Positions 13,448-26,732 of a stretch of DNA of 64,000 bases are shown piece after piece; the stretch's first letter is position 1; every line of letters begins with the position of its first letter. Source of the stretch: Thysanoteuthis rhombus (taxonomy: Eukaryota; Mollusca; Cephalopoda; Oegopsida; Thysanoteuthidae); contig OY735215.1 in NCBI GenBank assembly GCA_963457665.1, forward strand, positions 28,411,597 to 28,475,596, given 5' to 3'. A program made the translations under genes and the position numbers. The notes under the pieces were generated by a model. That model saw only the letters and a program-made list of their open reading frames with translations. It searched no databases and was not told the DNA's origin.

Positions 13448-14651
13448 CAGTATTCCCATAAATGAGTATACCCCACATCACTTTTTAAAAAAATAGAAAG
13501 TCAGTTTTTGTCTATACAAAACATAACAGGATTTTACTGCTTCGAGTGAAACATCACACAATCAATACAAATATTATCAAGTATTATTTATGACCCAACT
13601 CTACAGCATTGAGACTCTGTTGCAATAAATATGAATATGTTGCCATCCAAAAATGAGTACACACCTACAAAAAAGTTAATTTTATTCTATTAAGTATATT
13701 TTTAAACAATTAATGATTTTTTCTCCAATGAAGGACCTAAATAAATTCAAATATAAATAGAGTACACAGTGTTGAAAATATTTTTCATAAAGTCAGTTTT
13801 CAAAGTACAGGTAATGGAAAGAATGTGTTATTTTTCCCTACGAACAGAACATCTACAAAAAAAAAAAAAAAAAAATAGCAACAAGACTGAGGTTGAGCAA
13901 AAACACTGTCGCCAAAATTGTGCAAAATTACCGAAAAAGTGGAAGCTACCAGGTCGTTCAAGCAAGCTGACACAAAGTACCAATTGTTTCATTAGGAGAT
14001 CAGTGGACGAAAACCCAAGAAAATTGGCTGTGGATGTTACTAATGAGAACAGAAAAAGATTTGCCGAGAAAGTTACTTCAACTACAATCAATCATCTCCT
14101 GAACGTGACCAGCTTATACGTCCAACAATCACATGGGAAACTATGTACTGTGTGGTCAAATGAAACAAAATTCAACCAATTTGGGTTCAACAAGTTTGGT
14201 GTTATCACTGTGAAGCATACAGGGAAAAGTGTTTGGTTACAACAGTTAAGCAAGGAGATGGAAATGTCATGTTGCTGGATTTGAATCCAGTTGAGCACTC
14301 GTGGAATGTATTGAAATGAAAGGTAGAAGAACAACGACCATCTAACAATGTAGACTTTAAATAATACATAAAATAAGAGTGAGAAAATATTTCAGTGACA
14401 ATACAAATCTAGTGAATTCAATGTTGTTGAGACTACTAGTAGTAACAGAAATTAAAGGCAGTTAGGCCTAATTATGATTTTAAATAAACTTTCTTCATAG
14501 AGATCTCCTCGTTTTTGGATGGAAACATATTCATATTTTTTGCAATAGAGTTTCAATGCTGAAATAAAATCCTGCTATGTTTGGCTGAGAAGAAAATAAA
14601 ACTTATATAAAAAAAAAATGGTAGGGATGCACTCATTTGTAGGCGATATTG
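13448..14651 (+). mobile_element. Tc1-family DNA transposon, decayed, with IR/DR ends
   Basis: The ends are inverted: CAGTATTCCCATAAATGAGT on the left and CAATATCGCCTACAAATGAG on the right read inward, each flanked by TA (13446-13447, 14652-14653), the Tc1/mariner target. Similarity between the arms runs for about 200 bp. Inside, 13769-14340 encodes remnants of a Tc1 transposase: a GRSSKLT-type linker, VWSNETKFNQFG (family: IWSDESKFNLFG, second catalytic Asp replaced by Asn here) and LDLNPVEHSWNVLK (family: SPDLNPIENLW). The central catalytic portion is deleted and stops interrupt the frame, so it cannot encode active transposase. Confidence 0.88.
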
Positions 14652-15700
14652 TATATATGAATACACATAATATAAATACATATACAGGTCTGTTTAGTCA
14701 CTGAATAGAAACTCTGACCAATGTCTTTTGGCAGCACTACATGTTGAGGGGATCAATTAGAAAATTGGAAGAGAAGGTGATCAATCCTCTTTTTATTCAG
14801 CAATGATCACTGAAATAATTTGAATTCTTAAAAGACAAGCATGGAAACTGGAGACAAACTAAAGGACCATTTCAGCACGATTTATGTTGCAAATTGAATG
14901 CCCTACAAAAATCAACGGGTGGGGGGGGGTCTAGACATAATGAGTAAATGTTTGACTTTTCAGCCTTCTGGCTCCATTGGTGCAGCCTATATGCATGATA
15001 AATTGCCAACATTTTAGGAAGGCTATACCCACTTGGAAACTGAAAGAACTTATACTGACGGTTCTTGTTAATAATTTCTGATAAATATACATTCATATAA
15101 ATATTTATCGCATGGTTGTCTTCACTAACTGAATTGCAATCAAATAATTGAGAATCCTATGATGAAGGCTTAATCGGATTTTTAAAAAGAATTAAAAAAA
15201 CGCAAATTAAGGTATTTAGTCTCCACTGGACAATTTCAAATTTAAGAAGTACATAAATGTTTTGACTATCGATGGTTTGCAAAGAAAGATTTATCCAATA
15301 TCAATATAGTCATTTCTTGTCTTCAACCCAACTATCTTGAGAGGAAGCAATTGGAAAACAAGAGCTCTCCCTATGAAAATTCTAGCCTAGTGGACAGTAG
15401 AGACCTTGAAAAATCTTTCAAGTATCTGAAGGGGTTATGATAGTCAGTATTGAGTAGAAAGGAAGACTTGTCCAGGGTTGAGTGGTCAAATTCCGAGATC
15501 AGATCAGATCATTACAAGTAGCAGTTTTGAAGAACAGTCAGATCTACCAAGTGAGTAGTACAATCACTCCCTTATCATTTATTGTTATTTCAGTAATTGT
15601 AGTTTAATATTTTTTTTTTTAAATGTTCTACTAAGCAGAGAAAAAGAGAAATTTAAGGAAAATTTTCCCTAAAAAGCAGACAAAAAAAAAATAAAACCTT

Positions 15701-15880
15701 GTTTAAGCTGTTCACTGCCATGGACAAGATAACTTAGTCTTGGCAAATTGTCAGTCTAGTGCCGCAAACGAGATAATTTCACGATAGTGTATCCAATGCA
15801 CATCAGTGGAAAGTCGGTGGTACTGAACTGCCAACTTGCGAAGACGAGTTATCTCGTCCATGGCAGTGAATAGTTTAAAC
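15701..15880. mobile_element. Palindromic MITE with about 70-bp arms
   Basis: GTTTAAGCTGTTCACTGCCA on the left is the inverse of TGGCAGTGAATAGTTTAAAC on the right, and the match continues through GATAACT(C/T)(A/G)GTCTT for about 70 bp. The element is almost wholly a hairpin, with TTAA-like ends. Confidence 0.7.
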
Positions 15881-16907
15881 ATATAATGAAGACTTGCTAT
15901 TTTCATCAATTTTTTTTTTCTGTCGGAGAAAAAAACCGAGCACACGAGTTACAACACCAAAAAATCCATTCAGCAGTGAAGAGATTAAAAGAAGGAGGAT
16001 AGAAATCACAACCATTTGTTACTTGTAAGTATTCTTACTAGCTAAAGAAAACCCTAGATAAGACCTTTTTGTCAAGTGGTATCATATAAGACTTACCAGA
16101 TAGAGCATAGTGGAATTATAAAATGAAAAATTAAAAAGTAAACTTGAAGATAGAGCAATAAACAAGAATGCACACTGTATGTAGACTTCAAGTATCAAAA
16201 GTATTTCAAATTTCAGAAATGAGGAATTAAGATTATTATACATTATTCTATTTTAACTGATGTCCTCATTTTGGTTGTTATAATCACATTTTGAATATTG
16301 TATTGGCCAGCCTTCACCCGGCATCTGTCATATTTGATAAGGATGGGGAATTTCAAACCAAATCCTTTATTCAATTGAGGGGGATAGATTGTTTCATTCC
16401 ACAATCCATGCTATGAAATACCTTGAATTACCTCATTCTTCCTAGTTAATTCATACTTGTGATGTCAATTTTTTACCTTTTCTCATTGAACCAGAGAATA
16501 TGACACAGACTGCCTGACCTTGGTCAGTGGAAAAAGCAAAAGCAGTATCACAAGGGCGAATCAATTGATACAAGATATCTCCTGACATGGTCATCAAAAT
16601 GAGGACAATCAACTCTTATGGATTGAATAAAAACTCTTGTTTGAAATTCCCAAAATGTTACCAAATATGATAGAAACCTGAAGAAAGCCAAAGGTTATAA
16701 ATTGAAATGTTGTGAAATAACGAAGATGAGGAGACTAGTCTGATTAAATTTGTGTACAACAAAGTAATTTCAACATCTAAATTTTTATATAACAGCGAAT
16801 TCTATGAGAAGACAAGAAATCTAACAATTCAGCTAATCAGTAACCAACAATCAGGTAGATATTAAACAAAGCTATAACAACAGAAAGAAAATATCTTTAT
16901 ATACTAC

Positions 16908-17229
16908 ATGAAAGAAAAAGGATAAAGAGAAAGAAAGGAAGGAAACAGGAAGAAAGTAGAAAAAGTGAAGGAAATGGGGGGGGGGAAGAGGCAGAAGAGA
17001 AAAAAGAGAAAGATAAAGGAGAAACAGAAAAGAAGAGAAGAAAAAAGATAAAGAAAAAGGAGAAAAAAGATAAAGAAAAAGGAGAAAAAAAGAAGGAAAT
17101 AAGAAAATAGCAGAAAAAGAGAAAGAAATGGGGGGAGAGAAAAAAGAGAGAGAAGAGAAAAAAGGTAGAGAAAAAAGATGAAAAAAGAGAAAAAGATAAA
17201 GAAAAAGGAGAAAAAGAGAAAAAAAAGAA
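16908..17229. repeat. About 320-bp purine-rich tract
   Basis: The plus strand is almost entirely A and G (GAAA, GGAGAAAAA, AGAGAAAAAAG units, and a run of 10 G near 16977-16986). The pyrimidine-rich opposite strand gives a spurious Phe/Leu-rich open frame. Such tracts can form triplex DNA. Confidence 0.85.
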
Positions 17230-18009
17230 TCAGTAGTGAGAAAAGTCCATAAAGAGCATCAAAGACAACCACCATTTTAAATGCTTGACAGCTGTGCAGG
17301 CATAGAAAGATAAAAATTCTAATGCCTATCTAGAAACATGGTTATTGTAGATAACTTTCTCATATCTTCCAGTATACCTTCATGCCAAAAGTCCCAAGTG
17401 TAAACCAAGAGCTCCACATCTCAACGTGGCAGCTTGATGTGACACATATCTAACAAGGAGAAAGAACATTGATTTAACCAATTTACAAGTAATGCCCTCC
17501 CAACAAATTAGCTTGTAAAACATTCTTCTGATACTTTTATTGTCAATGATAAACTTGAAAATAGATTAAAGAAAAATCATTTGTTTAAAAAAAAAAAAAA
17601 ATGGATTATTGATGATCACAACTTAAAAGTACATTATACTTGGTCCATAGTGAGAATTTTTTGTTATAGTTCTTGCATAGAGGCCGCTAACAAATCATTC
17701 GTTTTGTCACTTCCTTTTTACAGAAAAGAGCTTTGAGAATTTTAGAATAAGTAATGCATTTGTTAAATATGGCTGGCAACAATATCCACTGGAGATGAGT
17801 ACTTTGGACTATCCCCTGTCATTCTTAGACCCTCAAGATTAAAACATGACACAAAATTAACAATTCCTAAGGTTTTCAGATAATGTATTAACATCAGCCT
17901 ATACATTATTTAGACTAATATCCTCATCTTTGAAGTTCTGATCTCTATATTTTGGCACTCTCCAACCTTCCTCAAATGTACATATCACATCTAGTAAGTT
18001 TTGAGTCAG

Positions 18010-18185
18010 GAGGTGTGGAGTGGTGAATTGATTACCGGTATTGAAAGCGGAAATGGCGAACCAAATTTGAGTTTTGAGCCGAGGCTGCTTACACACAAAG
18101 GCCTTTGGATAGCAGGGCAGTTGAAACTCTTTAGTCCTCTAGAACTGTCCATCTTGGACATGGTGTTAGCAAATTCGCAACACAA
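18010..18185 (+). mobile_element. SINE copy of the same family
   Basis: It shares TGGATAGCAGGGCAGTTGAA, TTAGTCCTCTAGAACTGTCC and GGACATGGTGTTAGC with the SINE at 18.5 kb; the tRNA-like head is more diverged. The two lie in tandem about 300 bp apart. Confidence 0.6.
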
Positions 18186-18489
18186 AGTAGAAAAGATTCA
18201 TGCTACAATTATACTAAAACCATAAAAGAATTATAAATGCAGCCTGAATCTTTGTTACCCTGATCTGAATTATTCTAAGTTTGATTAACAAAAAGAAGAA
18301 AGAAAGAAAAGAAAAAGAAATTAAAACATTAAGGACAAGAGCCGATGATTATCAGATAAAATGTGGATAACTCATCAGCTGAAATGTAGCATTAAAGAAA
18401 AAAAAAACTCCAAAAAACAAAAAACAAAGATGGGGATACTAGCCTGAACATTTCAAAGATTTCTAATCTATATTTACCATGATAATATT

Positions 18490-18700
18490 AGGAGACGCGG
18501 GTAGCCTAATGGTTAAAAGCACAGAGAATGGAATTGATGAACCAAGTTCAAACTTTAGCTGGGATAGTTTGCGTTCACTTTGCACTGATGCTCTTGGGAG
18601 AAGGCATGAATCCACTGGATAGAAGGGCAGTTAGAGTCTTTTAGCTCTGCAGAGCAGTCCATTTTGAGCATTGTGCTAGCCACCCCCCTCTACCAGTAAA
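18490..18700 (+). mobile_element. tRNA-derived SINE, GCAGTCCATTTTGAGCATTG family
   Basis: Head GGGTAGCCTAATGGTTAAAA (A box) and AAGTTCAAAC (B box), then a body with CTCTTGGGAGAAGGCATGAA and a conserved 3' part TTAGCTCTGCAGAGCAGTCC. It is the best preserved copy of its family here. Confidence 0.65.
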
Positions 18701-18999
18701 AAGCCACTATTGCTACAGAGACAATGATTTGGTCTACATAGATCTATCAAGAAATAGCAACAAAACCATTGCCTTATATGTCACAGAATATGGGGAGCAT
18801 CTGAGTCTGATAACTATAATTCAGTTTTTACAAGAGAGAAATACTTACAAGGTACACAAGGGGCATAAAAGACTTGCCCAAAGTCTAGATGCTTATTCGA
18901 GTCATGACTTGCTGAATAACTGTTTTCTTTTTGGTGAAGGTAAACAGTAACATCAACCACAACCCTGAAAACATTATTCTATGAAAGCTGGAAGAAAAT

Positions 19000-21900
19000 C
19001 AGTTGAATTTCTGTTTTTTTTTTTAGCAAAGTTTTTAAAAAGCTTGAAGGATAAGTAGATGCAGTTTGGCCTAAAACTAGCAGCAGACACGATTGATAAG
19101 CCATACTGTGACTGTTCTGGTAAAGCAATGTTGAGGTTTATAACATTTCAGCTGCTGACTATCTGGTTCCATTCTGCTGATCAACATAAGATTATAACTC
19201 ATGACATAGTCCACTTAGACACCCAGCCTATTTTGAAAAATATCTTTCACGAATACTCCCCCATCTGGTCACTAATGCATCTCATTATACACAGAGTTCC
19301 CACTAGTCAATGAATGTATCTTTGGAACACCTTATCTCAAGCTGTCTCAAGAGTATCATCCAAACATCTAAGAAAGAGCTAAAAGGCTGCTTACTTGCAA
19401 AGATATAAATAAGAATGTTATCTCTGAGCATGTAATAATGTTTCATTATCATTACTTCTTGTAAATGTGTCTTTCACATCCCAAAAGATGCACAAAAATC
19501 AAATTCAATGCATTATTAGATGTTTCTATCTGAGCAAAAATGTTCATTTGTTAGCGTTCATATTGAATAAGGACAATATCTACTAATGAATGCTCAGTTT
19601 GAAATGCACACAGATTTGCATAAATTTTAGTTTCTGGAGAGAGGGGAATTTATAATTTTCATTGAGGGAAGGATTTTCTTCTTCTTTCCAGTCTACAGAT
19701 TCTGTTTTTTTCCTCAATATTTCAAACAACAGGGCAAACACTTAGAGTTAATTCTCACCACTATTTGAAATGTTTACTTCAAGTCATTAGAAAATCAAAA
19801 ATAATTTTGGTAAATATATGATTGGTCTTTTCTTTCTGTGCGTGTTTGTTTACAGGAGACCAGAAAATACAGAATATCTTTATTTCCAATTTAACGGACT
19901 TATTTAGATATTTGTTTAGAAATGGCTAATTTATAATTTCATTTCGATGTTTCAGAGTTTTGAAATTTGCCCTATTTTGAACCGTGTATGAAAACCATAA
20001 GAAGAAGAGTCAGACAAAACATCTCTCATCACACTTTGAAAGAAAGAAAAGATGATCTACAAAAGTTAATGACAACTTTAGAAGCTATTTTAACCAAGGC
20101 ATCATTCGGTAACCTTGCTGACTTTCCGATATGGTCCATTCTAGCACAAACCACAAGATCAAGATGTTCGAAATAAAAACTAATCAAGTCACTGACTGAC
20201 ATATGATAGAAAATTAAGATAGTCTTAATCTTGTACATTTTCTTTGGTATTTTTCAGTTCAAGTTTTAGGGAGATATCAGGTGGAATGATGCTGATGTCT
20301 CCACTTTAGCTCACACACAAATTATACTAACCAAAGGTCATGGGAGAGGATAAGAGGAAAAATACTTGTACATAATTAGGAAGAAAAAAAGGGCCCCCTT
20401 CCCCTTGTTCCAAAAAATTAAATCAGTATCACTACTTGATGGTAGCAGATTTCAGTTATTATTTCACATATATCATGAGAAGATTGTAATTGATAAATCT
20501 TTAATCATGGATTATATTTTCACTTTTAAAAGAGACATTGATATTTACATTAAAAATATATACCAATTATTCACAGCAAAAAATATTTGTATTTCTTATT
20601 TCAGAGATCATATGTATGCATGTGCATACACACACATTTATATATCAATACATCTAAATGCATATTTCAAAAATGAAAAAAAAATTACCTTTGCCTTAAT
20701 GATAACAAGTATTCTTAATATGAATTAAATTCTAACTTCAACATTGTTACATTATTAGTCAAGTGCTATTCTTTAGCAAAGTTAGACTATTGTAACTTTT
20801 TTAAAGAAATTTTAAACAATTCTAATTTTGCTATCCTTTAAGAATGACCCCTCACTTTGAGCCCTTTCAATTATTAATAACTATATTTTTTCTATATCAG
20901 CAGAGGCACCTTGAATAGATGTTATTAGATCAACATTTTTATTTATTTATCTACTTCTTTTATACAGACACAGGTCTGATTACCCACTTTATGACCTTGT
21001 TTATAAACTAGTAACATTTATAGTTTGTTTTATAAATAAATTCAGGTGTTGGAACAAGAGGAAGCATAAATAAAAATTTTTTTAAAAATCCAGTCAGGTC
21101 TTGGTATTGTGAAAACAGGCATTGAGAAACATGCAGCAGCTGGGTTTATGTTTATATATTAAGCCTTTTGTGACTTCTGGGATATTTATATATCACAAGC
21201 TTTGTATGACTGCTAGGATACAAATGTCCGGTAGATCTCTTTGAGAAATATATGTAGATATTTCAATTCAGGCATTAAGTACCTCAATAGTCTTGAAGAA
21301 TTAGAAAATAAAACCTGGGTTTTTGCCCTTTTTGATTAAACCCCCTTTTGGCAGTGCAAAAACAGCTACATATTAAATCAAGAAGGAAAATTAGTAAAAA
21401 CTAAGAACAGAAGATAACTTAGGCTTGAAGAAAAAAAAACATTGTGCTGATTTACTTCTGAATGTTTTGGTCTGGTTTTTTAATACATTCTTCAATCCTC
21501 CCCATATTTTTTTTTATATATAACGCTGGTTTATGAAAGAAAGACAAAATGCAAAATTAGAAAAATAAATTTTGCATCATTAGGACTTGAGGTTTTGTTA
21601 GAATCACATCATGGGACTAAGTCTTTACAAAAAATAAAACCATTTAATCAAAGAAAAAAGAAATTAAATAAAATCAAAACAAAAGAAAAAAAATCTTGCC
21701 TCACAAACTCTTTTAACACAGTTTTTGTGTAATCATTGTTGGACAGTTTTGTCAGCTATTTGTATTATTTAATAAGAAAAAAAAGCCCCTCTTCCAGTTT
21801 ATCTCACTTTACAAAAAGGCCTGTTTTACTTTCTGATTGTATTCATTGTGTATTTAGCAGCACAGGAGAAAAAGATCAACTTCCGATTTGATACCTGAAA

Positions 21901-22320
21901 ATTTGAATTTTACTTTCAATCTGTAATCATAAAGCTAAATGAATAGCAAAAGAGGGAGGTCAATTTTGGCCAAGATCAGCCAATTCTACCAGGTACCATT
22001 TTTTTTCAACAAATCAAAAGCTACCTGATACCAACCCAGTGTTACAAATCTCCGGTCTGTAAAACTTTATTACAATTTATGGTGAAAATATATCTAACTT
22101 TTCAAGATTAAATTCATTTGTAGCTATTTCAGAATTGAAATCAAAAAGGTACAGAAAATTACCAAACAAAAATGATAGCCTTTTTGCAATGTAAAATATT
22201 GAGAAAATCTGGTACTTTTTTCTTTTACTATGTATCATATGGCAAATTAAAAGTAAACAATAATCTATCAACATTCTTATCTGGTAATAGTATCAAATAA
22301 TAAGAGTTAAAAACACACTT
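19000..22320. other. Intergenic or distal NRF1 3' region, no gene seen
   Basis: AT-rich with short open frames only. The longest (20366-20728, 120 codons; 19967-20176, 69 codons) have no recognisable motif, and the first is Lys/Ile/Tyr-rich as expected of AT-rich noncoding DNA. Confidence 0.55.
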
Positions 22321-22326
22321 TTTACA

Positions 22327-22327
<1 letters not shown>

Positions 22328-22401
<74 letters not shown>

Positions 22402-22414
22402 ATATATATATATA
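22328..22414. repeat. (TA)n microsatellite
   Basis: About 85 bp of alternating TA with one short interruption, 500 bp beyond the NRF1 stop. Confidence 0.95.
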
Positions 22415-22440
22415 CCCAAATATGGGATGAGATAAAAAAA

Positions 22441-22446
22441 TTTATT
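22441..22446 (-). terminator. Possible NRF1 polyadenylation signal
   Basis: AATAAA on the minus strand about 470 bp past the NRF1 stop, with a U-rich neighbourhood. The region is so AT-rich that the hexamer is expected by chance, and a (TA)n tract follows, so this is only a candidate; a longer 3' UTR is possible. Confidence 0.25.
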
Positions 22447-22916
22447 TTTGACAATTTACTAAAGGTTTATAGTCTGTTTTTTTCTTTTTAACAATTCAGA
22501 AAACTTTTAAAAATCTGTTTTCCACAATTTAAAAACAGAAATCTGAATTTTCTCAAAAGTTCTAGATAGAATTAAATTTGCAACATGACACATGGTGAAA
22601 TAAAACAAAAATAGTTGACCAACCAAAGCAAGGAGGAAAAACTGTCTACTTTTTGCTGAGGTACTTAGTCATCAACAAGTAAGGCAGGAAAGAATCAATG
22701 CACACATGCATGCATTCAACCCCCCACCCATCCCCGCTATGTGTGATGGCGGCAAAATGAGCATGAGGTCTGGTAAAAAAAAAAAAAACATGAGAAAATG
22801 AGTCAAGTGAATGAATTTGATTGGTTGACTGCATCCAAACTTAGCAGGAGAAGGAAGAGGAGGACTAGATGAATTTATATCACAGATAGAGTGAGGTCTC
22901 TCCTCTTCAGCCCCAG

Positions 22917-23140
22917 TCAGGATTGGTCCACAGCCATCACTTCCATAGTTGTTACACCCGAAGAATCTACATGCCCAATTGACGACAGGTGATTGTCATT
23001 CAACGTCTGGTGTGACGTCAGTTCACCGTTATGGTGATGTTGGTTTACTGAAGCAACGCGATAATTTCCCTGATTATTGATGTCTGTGGTCTTAAACGTG
23101 GTAATGTTATGGAACATGGAGACAGGGAAAGAGACAAGAC
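22917..23140 (-). CDS. NRF1: NRF1 terminal coding exon
   Basis: The acceptor is a long pyrimidine tract ending CTGCAG at 23141-23146. Two bases complete a Gly codon, then 73 codons and TGA at 22917-22919. It begins LVSFPVSMFHN, matching the vertebrate LVQIPVSMYQT, and ends with MEVMAVDQS, comparable to VEVVTLEQ. The middle is rich in His, Asn and Ser and diverged from vertebrates. Confidence 0.93.
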
Positions 23141-26100
23141 CTGCAGAAGAAAGAAAAGAAAAAAAAAAAGAATTAGGATTCATTCAATGAAAACAGTCAA
23201 AGCAAAATGAGGTATTTTTATCACCTCATTTATATTGAGGCTTCAACGGTGATTTTATGGGGAGAAGATCCAGAGATCAATTTCTGACTTCCTGTTATTG
23301 TCAATCTCAAAAACTCTTTTACATAATACAATAAAGTCATATTTTTCTTTATACTTTTAGTCCCATTGCCTGTCACCTTCACTATGGTCTGGTCACTGCT
23401 ATAGGGATGAGAGAATACACAAATCGTCCTCATTATGATTCTGTACACAGACAAACTTCAAACCCCACCCAGATATAAAAATGATGTTCATGATCAAAAA
23501 AGTCATAATCAAATAATATTTCTGAACCAAATCAACCATTATTGAGTTACTCTGACTCAAACAACTCTCCTCATCTGAACGTGGGCGCTACTCCAAGTAA
23601 ATCAGTGTATGATAATGACAATTCCTAATCTTAGAAATTCTGACAAAAACTATCAGATCGGTACTAATGGTAAATTAAATTAAATTATATCATAAATTAA
23701 ACTAATAAAAATCATAAAAACTCCACTGAAGACTGGCATGAAAAAAAAAAAAAATTTTTTTAAATTAAAAAATGGGAGATCAAATTTGGAACACTAGTCA
23801 GAGCAAATAATCATATGATAATGATGATTTTCTTATTTCAGAAATTCTGATAAAGATCAACTCAAGTATTGTTTCCATATGAATATTTACTTTGAATTTA
23901 TGGATTTGAGAAAGCAATAAGATCCCCAAACTAATGTTTTGGAGTTTGGAGAACATTGCAGTACTTTTCCAGCAGCTGATAATTAGTTTTCTAGTCTTGC
24001 AAGCAATTGACAGTGACTTTATTATTCCCATTGGGTGCTCCATGAAAGAAGCCTCACGTCGAAATTGGCATAATCGAAAAACAAAGCGATTTTTCATGTT
24101 TATTTTGCAAGTGATTGCTTGTGAGTTCATCTCTCACGGAGTGCTCTATGAAGGTGGTGATATACCAAAGTTGGTTTTGTCCCACGACATCTGCATTTGT
24201 GGATTATATGACTGAATTGTTCAACATCAGAAACAGAAAAAAAAAAGAACAGAATTAAGGATTCTTTTTTCAACATTTGCATCTGTGAAAATGTATATTT
24301 TGAAATTTGGAAAAAATCTTGCAAAAAGTTTCATAGTGCAGAGAGGCCCAAAAGTGTAAAAATGAATTCGGAATAGTATGTAATAAAAAAAAAAAAACTT
24401 CATCTGTAAAGAAAAAAAAAATTATTTTTTCACATCAAAGGGGGCCCTTAAATTACTTTCAAATGACCCGGTAGCACATTTTTTTATTACTAATTTTGAC
24501 TAGTTTCTACATCTTGTTTCTAGAGCATTTTATCACATTTGACTTTTCAGCCGATTTGATTTAACCATTGGTTAACAATACAGCGTCGATTAAAGTCAGG
24601 AGAAAAATATCAGAGGCAGAATGACTAGAGATAAGAAACCTAATCTCATCATTGATAGCTTTGCTAGCCTAATTGATCAAGGCATTGAGCAGGAAAGAAA
24701 ATTTCCCAGTTTAATTTTATTAAAAAAAACAAAGCAAAAAAAAAAAACAGACAAAAAAATTGTGATAAAAGGCAATAAAAAGATGAAAAGTAGTCCAAAT
24801 TAATGATAGAAAATGTGTAATAATGAAAATACTTCATTCACAATCACAAAGCGACTTAAATGAATAATATTTTTTTTACAAAAAAAAAATTCTGAAGCTG
24901 AAAAAAGAAAAAGTCAACCTTCAAATGTTTTTATACAGCAAAAATATGATATTTCACAAACATTTTCATGCAACAGAGGGAAAAAAAGTACGTATTAAAC
25001 AGGAGTAATGAATCAAAACTTGGCCCTAATTCTCTATAATGTCACAAATTTTTCACTACAGGTACACAATCTCTTATCCAAAATTCTGGAAACTAAAAAG
25101 CTACAAAGCCAAATGTCTTTTTTTTCATAGCACCAAATGACTCAATGTGATGACTGCTCAACCAAAGTCATCTCGATTACCTTCACAGCTCTCTATCATG
25201 CCTTGTACAGCACAGTGGAAGTTATTTTACAATCCCCTATGCTCGACCCACAACATTCAATTGTGTCTAAGTGCTTCTCCTAGTTAGACGTAACTCTGCT
25301 GCTCACAGGTATCTGGACTTTTTTTGAAGACCGTAGAAATGTTGAAAAGAGCTGCAGATTTCCCTATCGATAGCAGTGTGAAGTAGAAAAGGAAGTATCA
25401 GACATCACCAAAATGGTACCATTCCAATATCCACAAAATGTCTGGTCCCAGAGATTTTGTTTAAAAGATTGTGTACTTGTATCAATAAGACTGTAACCCA
25501 TGTACATGTTAGATGTTAATATTTAGTATATAAAAAAAAAAAGAAAAAGAAAAGTCAGAAGCTCATTTCAAAGTCTTTTTGTAACATGAAAGTGAATGAA
25601 AAATAAATAAAATAACCATGAATGTTGGGAGTTGTGTCTCTAGATGAACAATCTCTAATCTTTGTGCAAGAAGACTGTCCTAAGTGTGCTGCAAAATAAA
25701 TGCAAGTATTGTTATAACAGCTACATTATGAAGTTCTGTGTTCATTAGTTAGAGAATACTGACAATACACAGACATGAAGCAACAGGCAGAATCGATACA
25801 TATACACACAGAGTTTATATTCATCCACATTACTATGCTTAAATGACATCAGGAATCATACTCAGCACCTTTCATAAGACAGTAAAAGCTTTCATCCATT
25901 ACAACATGAACGGAAGATTGTTTGATAATGTTTTCCATGAAGGAAGAGGAGTTTCTCCTTTGATGTATGAATGATTTCACACCTTTCTCTCCCACACAGA
26001 CACGTACTCAAATACGTAGAAAAAAAAACAATAACAAAACTATAGCACAGGAGATAACAGAATTTACTTTACTAGTTAGATGACAGCAGGTATAGGGTTC

Positions 26101-26370
26101 AATTTCCAGTGTTGGAAATCTTCATATCATGACAACGCTGGCAATACACATACACAATACCAGCAATTATATAGAGTAGGTCTAAATTACTGCAAATAAT
26201 GCATCCGGCAAAACTCTCCTATTCATAATATTTGAAATTAGGTGGAGTATGGCAATTAGTTTTATTCTGTTGAAAATGTCTATAGAAATCTATTTAAAAA
26301 GAAGTTTCAATATATTGTACATAAATTTGTAGTAAACATACTACAGCAAAAAGGAACTCTATACTGTGTA

Positions 26371-26413
<43 letters not shown>

Positions 26414-26694
26414 ATTAGATTTGACAGTATATGTCCAACAGAATGTGATAATTATAGAGACGTTATGTCAGGAAACATTTTCCATCCAGCACCAGAATGA
26501 ACTGAGTAGCTAATTGAACAGCAGAACATGAACATGAATGGAGAAATAAGTGCCGTGCGGTACTCAAAGAGCGTCCACAAGGAAACAGTCTTGATGTGAC
26601 ACTGCTCTACTGACTGAGCTAACAGCACTCCTGGTGAGCAAGACTTCAAAAAAGCCCATTTAAACAACCCATCTCACTATTCAGTGATTATATA

Positions 26695-26732
<38 letters not shown>

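Noticed and set aside
16904-17275. 123-codon minus-strand open frame rich in Phe and Leu
   Set aside because: It is the complement of the purine-rich tract; composition alone explains the open frame.
18729-18950. 73-codon plus-strand open frame beyond a SINE
   Set aside because: No domain, no splice context, directly adjoining repeats.
20366-20728. 120-codon plus-strand open frame
   Set aside because: Composition (Ile, Lys, Tyr, Phe) is that of translated AT-rich noncoding DNA and no motif is visible.
23798-24130. 110-codon minus-strand open frame near the last NRF1 exon
   Set aside because: No recognised domain and no convincing splice sites. The underlying DNA contains a weak internal duplication (CATGAAAGAAG and CTATGAAGGTG blocks), suggesting a repeat.
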